From NCBI GenBank assembly GCA_041890515.1, contig JASDWX010000036.1:1-25211 (forward strand): a DNA stretch of 25,211 bases, read 5' to 3'. Source of the DNA: Colwellia_A sp041890515. GTDB lineage: Bacteria > Pseudomonadota > Gammaproteobacteria > Enterobacterales > Alteromonadaceae. Each line of letters starts with the position of its first letter. Positions within the stretch are counted from its first letter, which is position 1. Under the pieces are notes generated by a model. That model was given only the letters and a program-made list of their open reading frames with translations, had not been told where the DNA came from and ran no database searches. The position numbers and the translations under genes are program-made. Of this stretch, positions 15,062 through 21,752 are shown in pieces.

Positions 15062-15928
15062 ATGAAACTTAACCTTATCTTTGCCATTAGTGCATTACTG
15101 GTGGTTTTTGGCGCTTTCGCAGACACCAAAGAAAGTGACAATGAATGGCGTACTTTAGACGTTGATAAAACCGTATTACTTTCACTGCCACACGGTGAAA
15201 TCGTGATAGAACTGGCACCACAGTTTTCTCCAAAGCATGTTGAGCAATTTATCAAACTCACTAAGTCAGGCCATTACGATGGTAATAACTTTTATCGCGT
15301 GATCGATGGCTTTGTTGCTCAGGGTGGTCCAGAAGAGGACAGTGTTGCTGATAAATCTGTACCCATATTAAAAATTGAAGGGGATTTTACGACCGATGAA
15401 AACTGGCAGTTCACTAAAATTCAAGACAATGACTTGTTCGCCGAACAAGCAGGTTTTAAAGACGGTTTTCCTGTTGGACACAATCCCAGTGAGAAAAAAG
15501 CTTGGTTAACGCATTGTCCTGGCGTTATTGCAATGGCTCGCGGTAATGAACCTGATTCAGCCACAAGCCATTTTTATATAGTGAATGGGCAAGCGACACG
15601 TTACTTAGATCGCATTATGACCGTATTTGGTCGTGTCGTTTATGGCATGAATAATGTTCAAGCGATTACGAGAACATCTGTTATTGAAGGTGATACACCT
15701 GTTGATAAAAAAGATTATACGCCAATGCTCAGCATGCAAATGATGAGTGACGTCCCAAAAGAACAACAAATATTATTACAGGTACAAAATACAGAACACC
15801 CTGCCTATAGTGAAATGATAGTAAAACGTAAAAAGCGTGAGAATGCTTTTTTCTACAAAAAACCGCCACCGGTTTTAGATGTTTGTCAAACACCGGTAAA
15901 AACACGTTTTGCAAAAGTAACGAAATAA
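15062..15928 (+). CDS. periplasmic cyclophilin-type peptidyl-prolyl isomerase
   Basis: 288 residues with a signal peptide cleaved after AFA at residue 20, so it acts in the periplasm or beyond. The cyclophilin core is clear: NNFYRVIDGFVAQGG carries the catalytic arginine, phenylalanine and glutamine (R, F, Q as in CypA R55, F60, Q63), and GVIAMARGNEPDSATSHFYI matches the substrate groove. It is longer than the ~190 residues of PpiA because of an insertion between these two motifs (about residues 100-145) and a basic C-terminal tail. AAGGA six bases before the ATG supports the start. The PLA2-like gene follows after 23 bp on the same strand, so they may be co-transcribed. Confidence 0.93.
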   Translation: MKLNLIFAISALLVVFGAFADTKESDNEWRTLDVDKTVLLSLPHGEIVIELAPQFSPKHVEQFIKLTKSGHYDGNNFYRVIDGFVAQGGPEEDSVADKSVPILKIEGDFTTDENWQFTKIQDNDLFAEQAGFKDGFPVGHNPSEKKAWLTHCPGVIAMARGNEPDSATSHFYIVNGQATRYLDRIMTVFGRVVYGMNNVQAITRTSVIEGDTPVDKKDYTPMLSMQMMSDVPKEQQILLQVQNTEHPAYSEMIVKRKKRENAFFYKKPPPVLDVCQTPVKTRFAKVTK

Positions 15929-15951
15929 CAAAAGTATCTCAAGGAATACCC

Positions 15952-16404
15952 ATGAACATTATTATGTTAAAGCTAGCATTAATAATAATGCTAGCTTTAA
16001 TAATAATGCTAGCTTTAATAATAATGCTTACTACTCAAATATTTACAGCATCTGCAGACACACTTAAACCATTTACCAGTGATGGCTGTAGTTCATTTCC
16101 TGACGGGACATTCAAACAAAAAACTCTTTGGCTCAGTTGTTGTCAGCAACATGATCTTGAATACTGGCAGGGTGGAACTTATCAAGAACGCTTACAATCA
16201 GATATTGCCTTAAAAACGTGTGTATCTAACGTTGGGGAACCTCAAATAGCGGCTCTCATGCTCGCAGGAGTTAGAGTCGGCGGCACACCTTTTTTACCGA
16301 CAAAATTTAGATGGGGATATGGTTGGTCTTACCCAAGATTTTACTCAAAACTAACAGAGTCCGAATTAAAACAAGTTAGCCTTCTTATCCCACAACTAAA
16401 TTAA
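15952..16404 (+). CDS. small secreted protein with phospholipase A2-like CCxxHD motif
   Basis: 150 residues from ATG 15952, chosen for the AAGGA just before it. The open frame itself runs further upstream. A signal peptide with an unusual core, LALIIM repeated three times, ends near ASA at residue 35. The mature protein starts with FTSDGCSSFPDG and continues to LSCCQQHDLEYWQGG. CCxxHD (C63-D68) is the catalytic helix motif of phospholipase A2, and the preceding glycine/aspartate loop could bind calcium. Four cysteines (46, 63, 64, 90) could pair. Further on are an alanine-rich helix and GGTPFLPTKFRWGYGW. The family occurs as hypothetical secreted proteins in gammaproteobacteria. Lipase activity is a motif-based inference. 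Confidence 0.75.
   Translation: MNIIMLKLALIIMLALIIMLALIIMLTTQIFTASADTLKPFTSDGCSSFPDGTFKQKTLWLSCCQQHDLEYWQGGTYQERLQSDIALKTCVSNVGEPQIAALMLAGVRVGGTPFLPTKFRWGYGWSYPRFYSKLTESELKQVSLLIPQLN
15973..16026 (+). repeat. three tandem 18-bp units in a signal peptide
   Basis: Units at 15973-15990, 15991-16008 and 16009-16026. The last two are identical and the first differs at one base (CTAGCATTAATAATAATG against CTAGCTTTAATAATAATG). Each encodes LALIIM, so copy-number change keeps the frame and alters the length of the hydrophobic core. Confidence 0.95.
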
Positions 16405-16418
16405 AACGATTTTTTCTA

Positions 16419-16634
16419 TTGTCCATAGAACTGTTCGCTCATAGCACAAAGCAAACAGGTACTGGTATCGGTTTAGCGTTATGTAATGAAATTGTGAGTA
16501 ATCATGATGGACAATTACGTTTAATTAATCGTGAAAATGGTGGATTGTCGGTTAATTTTAGTTTGACGTTAACCGCTTATGGCATTAACGATGTAACCAA
16601 AATTGAGTTTGATATTATTTGTACCAAATTTTAA
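16419..16634 (+). pseudogene. C-terminal remnant of a sensor histidine kinase
   Basis: The frame reads ELFAHSTKQTGTGIGLAL, then CNEIVSNHDGQLRLINRENG and GLSVNFSLTL. This is the F/G2-box end of a HATPase_c domain, about the last 50 residues of a histidine kinase. The dimerisation domain and the N and G1 boxes are missing: upstream is the stop of the PLA2-like gene, 15 bp away. No good start codon or ribosome site exists (TTG at 16419 is only formal). After about 16575 the sequence is no longer kinase-like and runs into the end of greB. I read it as the leftover of a deleted kinase gene. Confidence 0.65.
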
Positions 16635-17088
16635 TGATATCAAAAATACGTTCACCTTCAGGTGTTTGAACAACCACTTCATCGTCCACACGCTTTCCAA
16701 TTAATGCTCTTGCCATGGGTGCATCGACGCTGATTTCACCTTTTTTTACATCCCATTCATCAGGACCTACAACGCGGTAGGTAACTTCATGGTCGTCTTC
16801 GTTGATCAGTGTGACCCACGCTCCAAAAAATACTTTGCCTTCTTGTTTAGGATCATAATAAACAATCGTGAGATCTTCAGTTCGCTTCACTAAAAAACGC
16901 ACTCGTCTGTCTATTTCACGCAAACGTCGCTTACCATAAATATACTCTGCGTTTTCACTTCTATCGCCTTGTGCAGCGGCTTCAGAGACTGATTTGGTAA
17001 TAAGTGGCCGCTCTTCCTTCCAAAGATATTTCAATTCTTTATCTAAGCGGTCCCAGCCTTCGCGGGTAATGTAATTACTTCGTTTCAT
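16615..17088 (-). CDS. greB: transcript cleavage factor GreB
   Basis: 157 residues, the GreB size. It enters the secondary channel of RNA polymerase and stimulates cleavage of backtracked RNA. The N-terminal coiled coil carries the acidic tip GDRSENAEY with D42 and E45, and the following EYIYGKRRLREIDRRVRFL is the GreB form with its strongly basic patch, unlike GreA. The C-terminal FKBP-like domain includes DEWDVKKGEISVDAPMARAL and ends with the motif IIKIWYK. The ATG at 17088 lacks a clear Shine-Dalgarno sequence. Its 3' end overlaps the frame of the kinase remnant on the other strand. Confidence 0.95.
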   Translation of the reverse strand: MKRSNYITREGWDRLDKELKYLWKEERPLITKSVSEAAAQGDRSENAEYIYGKRRLREIDRRVRFLVKRTEDLTIVYYDPKQEGKVFFGAWVTLINEDDHEVTYRVVGPDEWDVKKGEISVDAPMARALIGKRVDDEVVVQTPEGERIFDIIKIWYK

Positions 17089-17121
17089 ATTTTTTAAACA
17101 CAGGTAAGCAGAAAATTTATT

Positions 17122-17151
17122 GTGACAGCATTAAGTGGGAGTGACTATAAG
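17122..17151 (+). promoter_or_regulatory. candidate plus-strand promoter between greB and the M16 gene
   Basis: GTGACA (17122-17127), 18-bp spacer, TATAAG (17146-17151). Five of six bases match at each hexamer. It would start an RNA near 17158 that ends at the hairpin at 17273-17306. Confidence 0.3.
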
Positions 17152-17299
17152 AAATGAGAATTTTAAAGACATCGTCGTTCTTTGTCATCCATGGCACCAC
17201 GACATTGCCTACATGGATATAGGTACTTATGATTTGTCTGGAACAAAAATCATGACCGTTCATCCTGAACATAAAAGCCTTAACTTTCAGAAAAGTTAA
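17135..17299 (+). CDS. 54-codon ORF in a possible short transcription unit
   Basis: GTG frame of 54 codons with protein-like middle: DIVVLCHPWHHDIAYMDIG and YDLSGTKIMTVHPEH. Its last codons lie inside the terminator stem, which is unusual for a real gene. If the promoter at 17122-17151 is right, the GTG lies upstream of the RNA start and translation would need a later start (ATG in AYMDIG). I do not recognise a family. It may be a remnant, a small protein or chance. Confidence 0.2.
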   Translation: MGVTIRNENFKDIVVLCHPWHHDIAYMDIGTYDLSGTKIMTVHPEHKSLNFQKS

Positions 17300-17306
17300 G
17301 GCTTTT
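17273..17306. terminator. 15-bp perfect bidirectional terminator
   Basis: AAAAGCCTTAACTTT (17273-17287) pairs with AAAGTTAAGGCTTTT (17292-17306) around a 4-nt loop. T residues follow on the plus strand (TTTTTG in all, four of them in the stem). On the minus strand it lies about 50 nt past the M16 stop and serves that gene. Confidence 0.85.
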
Positions 17307-17354
17307 TGTATTCAACTTAAAAATCAGTCTCTCATTACATAATTACGGTTGATA

Positions 17355-20204
17355 TTAAATTTTGTAATCAACAACTTCATAACCTAATGCTTCAAGTTGT
17401 GGTTTTAATGTTTTAGCATCACCCACTACAACCATTATCATTTCAGCTAAATTCAAATGCTTTTTCGCTAATGCATTAATTTCTTTGGTGCTGATTGTTG
17501 CAACTATTTCAGCTCGCTCTTTAACAAAGCTTGGTGTTAAATCATGCTCTAATATTTGCGCTAAAAAGCCTAACTTTGCACGTGGCGTTTCATACTTTAA
17601 TGCATCTTTTTGATTAATCGCATTACGCATAAAACTTAATTCTTCAGCTGTTATGCCTTTTTCGCGGTAGCCCTTTATTTCGTTAACAAACTCAACAATT
17701 GACTTATCAGTAACATCAGCTCGCACTTCAGCATACGCGGTATAAGTGCCTGAAAACTTGTCTGCACTAAAACCAGAACCTGCACCGTAGGTATAACCTT
17801 TATCTTCACGAAGATTTAGGTTTATACGACTATTAAAAGCACCACCTAAGGTAAAGTTCATTAGGTATGACTTGTAATATTCGCCCATAATATCTTGTGT
17901 GATAGAACGTTTACCGATACGAATAGCTGATTGTGCTGCGTCATCTTTATCAACTAAATAAATAACGCCGGCTTGTGTATCTGGTTCAGCAAGTGACAAC
18001 ACCAAGCTTTTGCCTATACCTTGCCATGCTGAAAAAACGTTTAGTGATTCAACTACCGCTTTTTCTTTAAGGTCTGACACAACAATTAGCTGGCTGTTAG
18101 CCGGTTTAACGTGCTGTTGATAGAAAGCTTTCACGTCAGCTAACGTGATGTTATTCAAACTTTCCTCTGACCCTTGGCTTGAAGTAGCCGCAATATTATC
18201 AGCTTGTAATAATTGACGATAAGCGGTTGATGCTAAATAACCTGCATCTTTCTTACTATTGATTGTGCCTTGGATAGCATTGTTTTTATTGCGATCAAAC
18301 TCAGATTCAATGAACGCAGGTTTCATGAGTTTCTCATTAACAAGTGCCATGGTTGCATCAAAGTTTTTAGTCAACGTACTAACGTTTACATTTAAGTACT
18401 GAGTACCCGCATAGATAGAAATTGAACTACCTAATTTTTGTAGTTCATTACTCATTTCTTCTGCGCTACGTTCGGTTGTAGATTCGTTTAATGCGCTAGC
18501 AAGTAAAGAAACGACACCTGCTTTTTCTTTATCTGAGTAATAATGACCTGCAGGTATTTTCAAGAGTAACGAAGTTGTTGGTGTTTCAATGCTTTGTGAC
18601 CCTAAAACTTCAATGCCATTAGCGAACGTTTTTTGCCACATTTGTGGAACTGAGACGGCTTTATTCGCGCCCGATGTTGGCATAATACTTCGGTCAAAAT
18701 CATCTTTAGCTTTTCGAATAACGAGACTGTCTGCTGAAGTTTTTGACGCTTCACCTTTACTGTGTGGCGCTGGAGTAAAATTGTCTTTAGCGGCAATTAA
18801 ATCAAGTTTACCTTTAGGTACGATGCTCATGATCACGCCGTGTTGACCTTTAATGTACTTTTTAAAGACGCGCATAACATCAGCTTTAGTAACATTGGCA
18901 TAACGGGCAATATCTTGTTCGATATAGTTTGGATCCCCTTTAAAGGTTTGGTTAGAAGCAAGCGTACTCACTTTACCTGAAACACTTTGTAAACCAAAAA
19001 TGAAGCTTGCTTCCATACTGGCTTTCACTTTTGCTAAATCATCATCTTCAACACCGCGTTCTTCAAACTCAACTAAGCTATCTCGAATAACCTTTTCAAT
19101 ATCAGCTAAGGTTTTTCCTGAAGCTGGGTGTGGTAACGCTAATAAAGTAAAAGTACAGGCTAGTTCTGCACAAGGGTGCCCTACTGAAGCTTGAACGGCT
19201 ACTTGATTTTTCACTAAGTTCTTATAAAGAAGTGACGTTTTACCACCACCTAATATACTTGATAATACGTCAAGTGGTGCTTCATCAGCATGTCGAACAG
19301 AAACCGTCGGGTAAGACATATAAACTAATGGCAAATGTACATTGTCTTCCATCGAGATATAACGGTCTTCTTCAATAGTGAATTTGGGCTTTTCAGGCAT
19401 ACCAATGTCAGGACCACGTGGTATAGAACCGAAATACTGTTCAACAAGTGCTAACGTAGCTATCGTATCGATATCACCACCAATAGTTAATGTTGCGTTA
19501 TTTGGACCATACCATTTTAAGAAAAAGGCTTTTAAGTCATTAACATTTACACGGTTTAAATCATCCATGAAACCAATAACAGGCCATGAGTATGGATGTC
19601 CTGCTGGATACAAGGCTTCGGAAACACGTTCATTTAATCGGCCATAAGGACGATTATCAACACGTTGGCCACGTTCATTCTTCACCGTTTCACGTTGAAC
19701 TTCAAATTTTTCTTGTGTTACCGCATCAACCAAAAATCCCATACGATCTGACTCTAACCACAACATTTTTTCTAATTGGTTAGCTGGTACAGTTTGGAAG
19801 TAATTTGTACGATCGCTATTCGTTGTACCATTCATGGTACCACCAGCTTCTGTTACTAATTTAAAATGTTGTTCATCAGCTACATTCTCAGATCCTTGAA
19901 ACATCATGTGTTCAAAAAAATGAGCAAAACCTGATTTACCTAATTCTTCTCGACCTGAACCAACATGGTAAGTCATATCAACGTGCACTAAAGGGTCTGA
20001 AGCATCTTGATGAAGGATCACGGTCAAACCATTGCTTAACGTGTATTTTTGATAAGGAATAACGGTTTTACCCGCTTCAGCCTTCACTTGCTCAACAAAA
20101 CTGACACCCTCTGGTAATGTAGCTTCTACCATGGTTGTTGCTGGGGTGGTTTGTTCACAAGCTGCTAAACAAGTTAATAGCAGTGGGATGCTCCATTTTT
20201 TCAA
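17355..20204 (-). CDS. M16 family zinc metallopeptidase, lipoprotein
   Basis: 949 residues from a TTG start with an excellent AAGGAG site. The signal ends LAAC with the lipidated cysteine at 16, so it is anchored in the envelope facing the periplasm. The inverted zinc motif HFFEH (H95, E98, H99) is followed, 78 residues on, by E177 in VKNERGQR, the third ligand. The first half is thus the active pitrilysin-like unit. The second half repeats the fold (LSNGL... against FANGIEV...) without the motif and ends with the R/Y-type NLREDKGYTYGAGSG segment typical of M16 C-domains. Such two-unit proteins degrade peptides in a closed chamber. It is divergent from the SPFH operon. Confidence 0.93.
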   Translation of the reverse strand: MKKWSIPLLLTCLAACEQTTPATTMVEATLPEGVSFVEQVKAEAGKTVIPYQKYTLSNGLTVILHQDASDPLVHVDMTYHVGSGREELGKSGFAHFFEHMMFQGSENVADEQHFKLVTEAGGTMNGTTNSDRTNYFQTVPANQLEKMLWLESDRMGFLVDAVTQEKFEVQRETVKNERGQRVDNRPYGRLNERVSEALYPAGHPYSWPVIGFMDDLNRVNVNDLKAFFLKWYGPNNATLTIGGDIDTIATLALVEQYFGSIPRGPDIGMPEKPKFTIEEDRYISMEDNVHLPLVYMSYPTVSVRHADEAPLDVLSSILGGGKTSLLYKNLVKNQVAVQASVGHPCAELACTFTLLALPHPASGKTLADIEKVIRDSLVEFEERGVEDDDLAKVKASMEASFIFGLQSVSGKVSTLASNQTFKGDPNYIEQDIARYANVTKADVMRVFKKYIKGQHGVIMSIVPKGKLDLIAAKDNFTPAPHSKGEASKTSADSLVIRKAKDDFDRSIMPTSGANKAVSVPQMWQKTFANGIEVLGSQSIETPTTSLLLKIPAGHYYSDKEKAGVVSLLASALNESTTERSAEEMSNELQKLGSSISIYAGTQYLNVNVSTLTKNFDATMALVNEKLMKPAFIESEFDRNKNNAIQGTINSKKDAGYLASTAYRQLLQADNIAATSSQGSEESLNNITLADVKAFYQQHVKPANSQLIVVSDLKEKAVVESLNVFSAWQGIGKSLVLSLAEPDTQAGVIYLVDKDDAAQSAIRIGKRSITQDIMGEYYKSYLMNFTLGGAFNSRINLNLREDKGYTYGAGSGFSADKFSGTYTAYAEVRADVTDKSIVEFVNEIKGYREKGITAEELSFMRNAINQKDALKYETPRAKLGFLAQILEHDLTPSFVKERAEIVATISTKEINALAKKHLNLAEMIMVVVGDAKTLKPQLEALGYEVVDYKI

Positions 20205-20289
20205 TTTATGCTCCTTAGCGGATGTTATTATTTATAGGGTTCATTGGTTTTTTCTAACACGTAAACATAGCGTCAGTATTTATCCTCTT

Positions 20290-20319
20290 AATATATGATT
20301 TGCTTACTCCCTTTGCCAA
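20290..20319 (-). promoter_or_regulatory. predicted promoter of the M16 gene
   Basis: On the minus strand TTGGCA (20314-20319), 18-bp spacer, TATATT (20290-20295). Five of six bases match at each hexamer. The leader would be about 80 nt. Confidence 0.4.
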
Positions 20320-20370
20320 TGATATTTCCCTTTAGTCATATTTTGTTACTTCTTTGTTAATAGTAAGCAT

Positions 20371-20399
20371 TTGCAAAAACCAAGAAGTGATATCATAAT
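20371..20399 (+). promoter_or_regulatory. predicted promoter of the SPFH-RHH operon
   Basis: TTGCAA (20371-20376), exactly 17 bp, CATAAT (20394-20399). The -10 lies across the centre of the 25-bp palindrome. RNA would start near 20406, giving a 28-nt leader before the ATG at 20434. Confidence 0.5.
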
Positions 20400-20409
20400 G
20401 ATATCACTT
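20385..20409. promoter_or_regulatory. 25-bp palindromic operator: two TGATATCA boxes
   Basis: AAGTGATATCAT and ATGATATCACTT are perfect reverse complements around one central A (20397). Each arm contains the self-palindromic box TGATATCA (20388-20395 and 20399-20406), centres 11 bp apart. It covers the predicted -10 and start site, a repressor position. The ribbon-helix-helix protein encoded second in the operon is the obvious candidate to bind it. Confidence 0.6.
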
Positions 20410-20433
20410 ACAATAAATATACCTGAGAATAAT

Positions 20434-21300
20434 ATGATTACAGAAAAAGAAATCAAAGCCCCTAATGGCATAATGTTTATTTTTGTTTTATTACTAGCAC
20501 AGATTAGCTCTATAGCTTTTCTTCTTAATAATATGATGAACAGCAATGTTACCCTGTCTATCATCGCCCTACTTATTGCGATAACTGTATTTATTTGTTG
20601 GTTCGGTTTTTTTATGGTTAATCCAAAAGAAGCCAGAGTGATGCAACTCTTTGGTAAATACGCCGGTACTGTTCATGACTCTGGTTTGCGCTGGGCTAAC
20701 CCTTTCTACACTAAAATGCGGGTATCTTTACGTGTAAGAAATTTTGAAAGTAGTAAACTTAAAGTTAACGATAAAAACGGTAATCCTATTGAAATTGCTG
20801 CTGTTATTGTTTGGGAAGTTACAGATACAGCCGAAGCCGTTTTTCAGGTTGACGACTATGAAGATTTCGTCTCTATTCAAAGTGAGTCTGCGTTACGTAA
20901 TTTAGCCACAAGTTATGCCTATGATCATCATGAAGATGATGACATTTCATTACGAAGTGATCCGGCTAAAATTTCTGCGGCATTAAAAATTGAAGTTCAA
21001 GATAGATTAGAAAAAGCAGGTGTCACCGTTATTGAGTCTCGCATCAGCCATTTAGCCTACGCCCCAGAAATAGCAAATGCGATGCTGAAACGTCAACAAG
21101 CAATGGCAATTATAGCCGCAAGAAGAACAATTGTTGAGGGTGCTGTCGGTATGGTTGAGATGGCGTTAACGAAGTTAGAAGAGCGTGGGATTGTTGAGCT
21201 TGATACAGAAAGAAAAGCAGCAATGGTTAGTAACTTATTAGTTGTTTTATGCAGTGACGAAGCCGCTCAGCCCGTTGTAAATGCTGGCAGCTTGTATTAA
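20434..21300 (+). CDS. membrane-anchored SPFH/band-7 domain protein
   Basis: 288 residues from ATG 20434, chosen because GAG lies about eight bases upstream and because the alternative starts (20371, 20398) fall inside the predicted promoter and operator. Two adjacent helices at about residues 13-32 and 40-62 are followed by NPKEARVMQLFGKYAGTV, the entry to the SPFH domain, which runs to about residue 225 (SLRVRNFES, IEIAAVIVWEV, SIQSESALRNLATSYAYD, VTVIESRISHLAYAPEIANAM). A helical tail follows, the part by which stomatin- and flotillin-like proteins oligomerise. Such proteins form membrane microdomain scaffolds. No NfeD partner is adjacent. Instead a small DNA-binding protein follows 23 bp later. 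Confidence 0.88.
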   Translation: MITEKEIKAPNGIMFIFVLLLAQISSIAFLLNNMMNSNVTLSIIALLIAITVFICWFGFFMVNPKEARVMQLFGKYAGTVHDSGLRWANPFYTKMRVSLRVRNFESSKLKVNDKNGNPIEIAAVIVWEVTDTAEAVFQVDDYEDFVSIQSESALRNLATSYAYDHHEDDDISLRSDPAKISAALKIEVQDRLEKAGVTVIESRISHLAYAPEIANAMLKRQQAMAIIAARRTIVEGAVGMVEMALTKLEERGIVELDTERKAAMVSNLLVVLCSDEAAQPVVNAGSLY

Positions 21301-21323
21301 CTGTTAATTGAGGGAGAAATATT

Positions 21324-21506
21324 GTGGCAAAAAAAGCATACCCTCTTCGTATTAATGAAGAAATATTGTCTGCTATGCAACATTGGTCTGATGATGAGTT
21401 ACGCAGCTTAAACGCACAAATAGAATACGTGTTGCGAGATGCATTACGAAAAGCAGGTCGAAGTAAGCCTAAACCGATAGAACCCATTATTGATCCTGAA
21501 AGCTAA
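21324..21506 (+). CDS. Arc-like ribbon-helix-helix DNA-binding protein
   Basis: 60 residues from a GTG start with a strong GAGGGAG site. Residues 2-10 (AKKAYPLRI) form the DNA-contacting beta strand, residues 11-27 helix A, and SLNAQIEYVLRDALRKAGR (28-46) helix B, the Arc/MetJ pattern. The tail is proline-rich and acidic (PKPIEPIIDPES). Proteins of this size act as dimers and often repress their own operon. It shares an operon with the SPFH gene, whose promoter carries the double palindrome at 20385-20409. No toxin gene is present, so an antitoxin role is not supported here. Confidence 0.85.
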   Translation: MAKKAYPLRINEEILSAMQHWSDDELRSLNAQIEYVLRDALRKAGRSKPKPIEPIIDPES

Positions 21507-21563
21507 TATTATAAAATATACTGAAATATAATTACATAAGCTATGTGTCAATATATTTTAGAC

Positions 21564-21591
21564 AAAAAAATACCGATGACAAAGTCATCGG
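21564..21591 (-). terminator. Rho-independent terminator of the putative sRNA downstream of polA
   Basis: CCGATGAC (21573-21580) pairs with GTCATCGG (21584-21591) around a 3-nt loop. On the minus strand the stem is followed by TA and seven T (21570-21564). On the plus strand the tail is weak (CTTATT), though it may also stop the SPFH-RHH transcript. Confidence 0.8.
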
Positions 21592-21653
21592 CTTATTAGC
21601 CATGAGGAGAGCTAAAATATACAAATTATTACAACAAGCGTTCGCTAAGGAAC
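21564..21653 (-). ncRNA. putative small regulatory RNA downstream of polA (Spot 42 position)
   Basis: A complete promoter and terminator bracket about 90 nt with no ORF. The predicted RNA starts with a small GUUC/GAAC hairpin, then an AU-rich single-stranded linker suited to Hfq, then a stem UUAGC/GCUAA (21611-21615 with 21596-21600) whose 10-nt loop is UCUCCUCAUG. It ends in an 8-bp terminator with a U7 tail. The loop is complementary to a Shine-Dalgarno plus start-codon stretch (CAUGAGGAGA), as in sRNAs that block translation. It lies on the polA strand directly after polA, where enterobacteria and vibrios carry spf (Spot 42). I see no clear sequence identity to E. coli Spot 42, so homology is unproven. 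Confidence 0.6.
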
Positions 21654-21659
21654 GACTGC

Positions 21660-21689
21660 ATTATAGAGTAACTGTTCTACTTTTGTAAA
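21660..21689 (-). promoter_or_regulatory. strong promoter of the putative sRNA
   Basis: On the minus strand TTTACA (21684-21689), 18-bp spacer, TATAAT (21660-21665), the perfect -10. Predicted start is the G at 21653. The AT-rich palindrome TGTAATT-T-AATTACA (21697-21711) is centred about 51 bp upstream of the start and may bind a regulator. Confidence 0.65.
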
Positions 21690-21752
21690 GTATTTTTGTA
21701 ATTTAATTACATTATAGTTTTAAACTTACCAAATAAAACAAATTAAGTGAGC

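Noticed and set aside
21324..21506. Antitoxin of a toxin-antitoxin pair
   Set aside because: The only operon partner is an SPFH membrane protein, with no toxin-like gene on either side.
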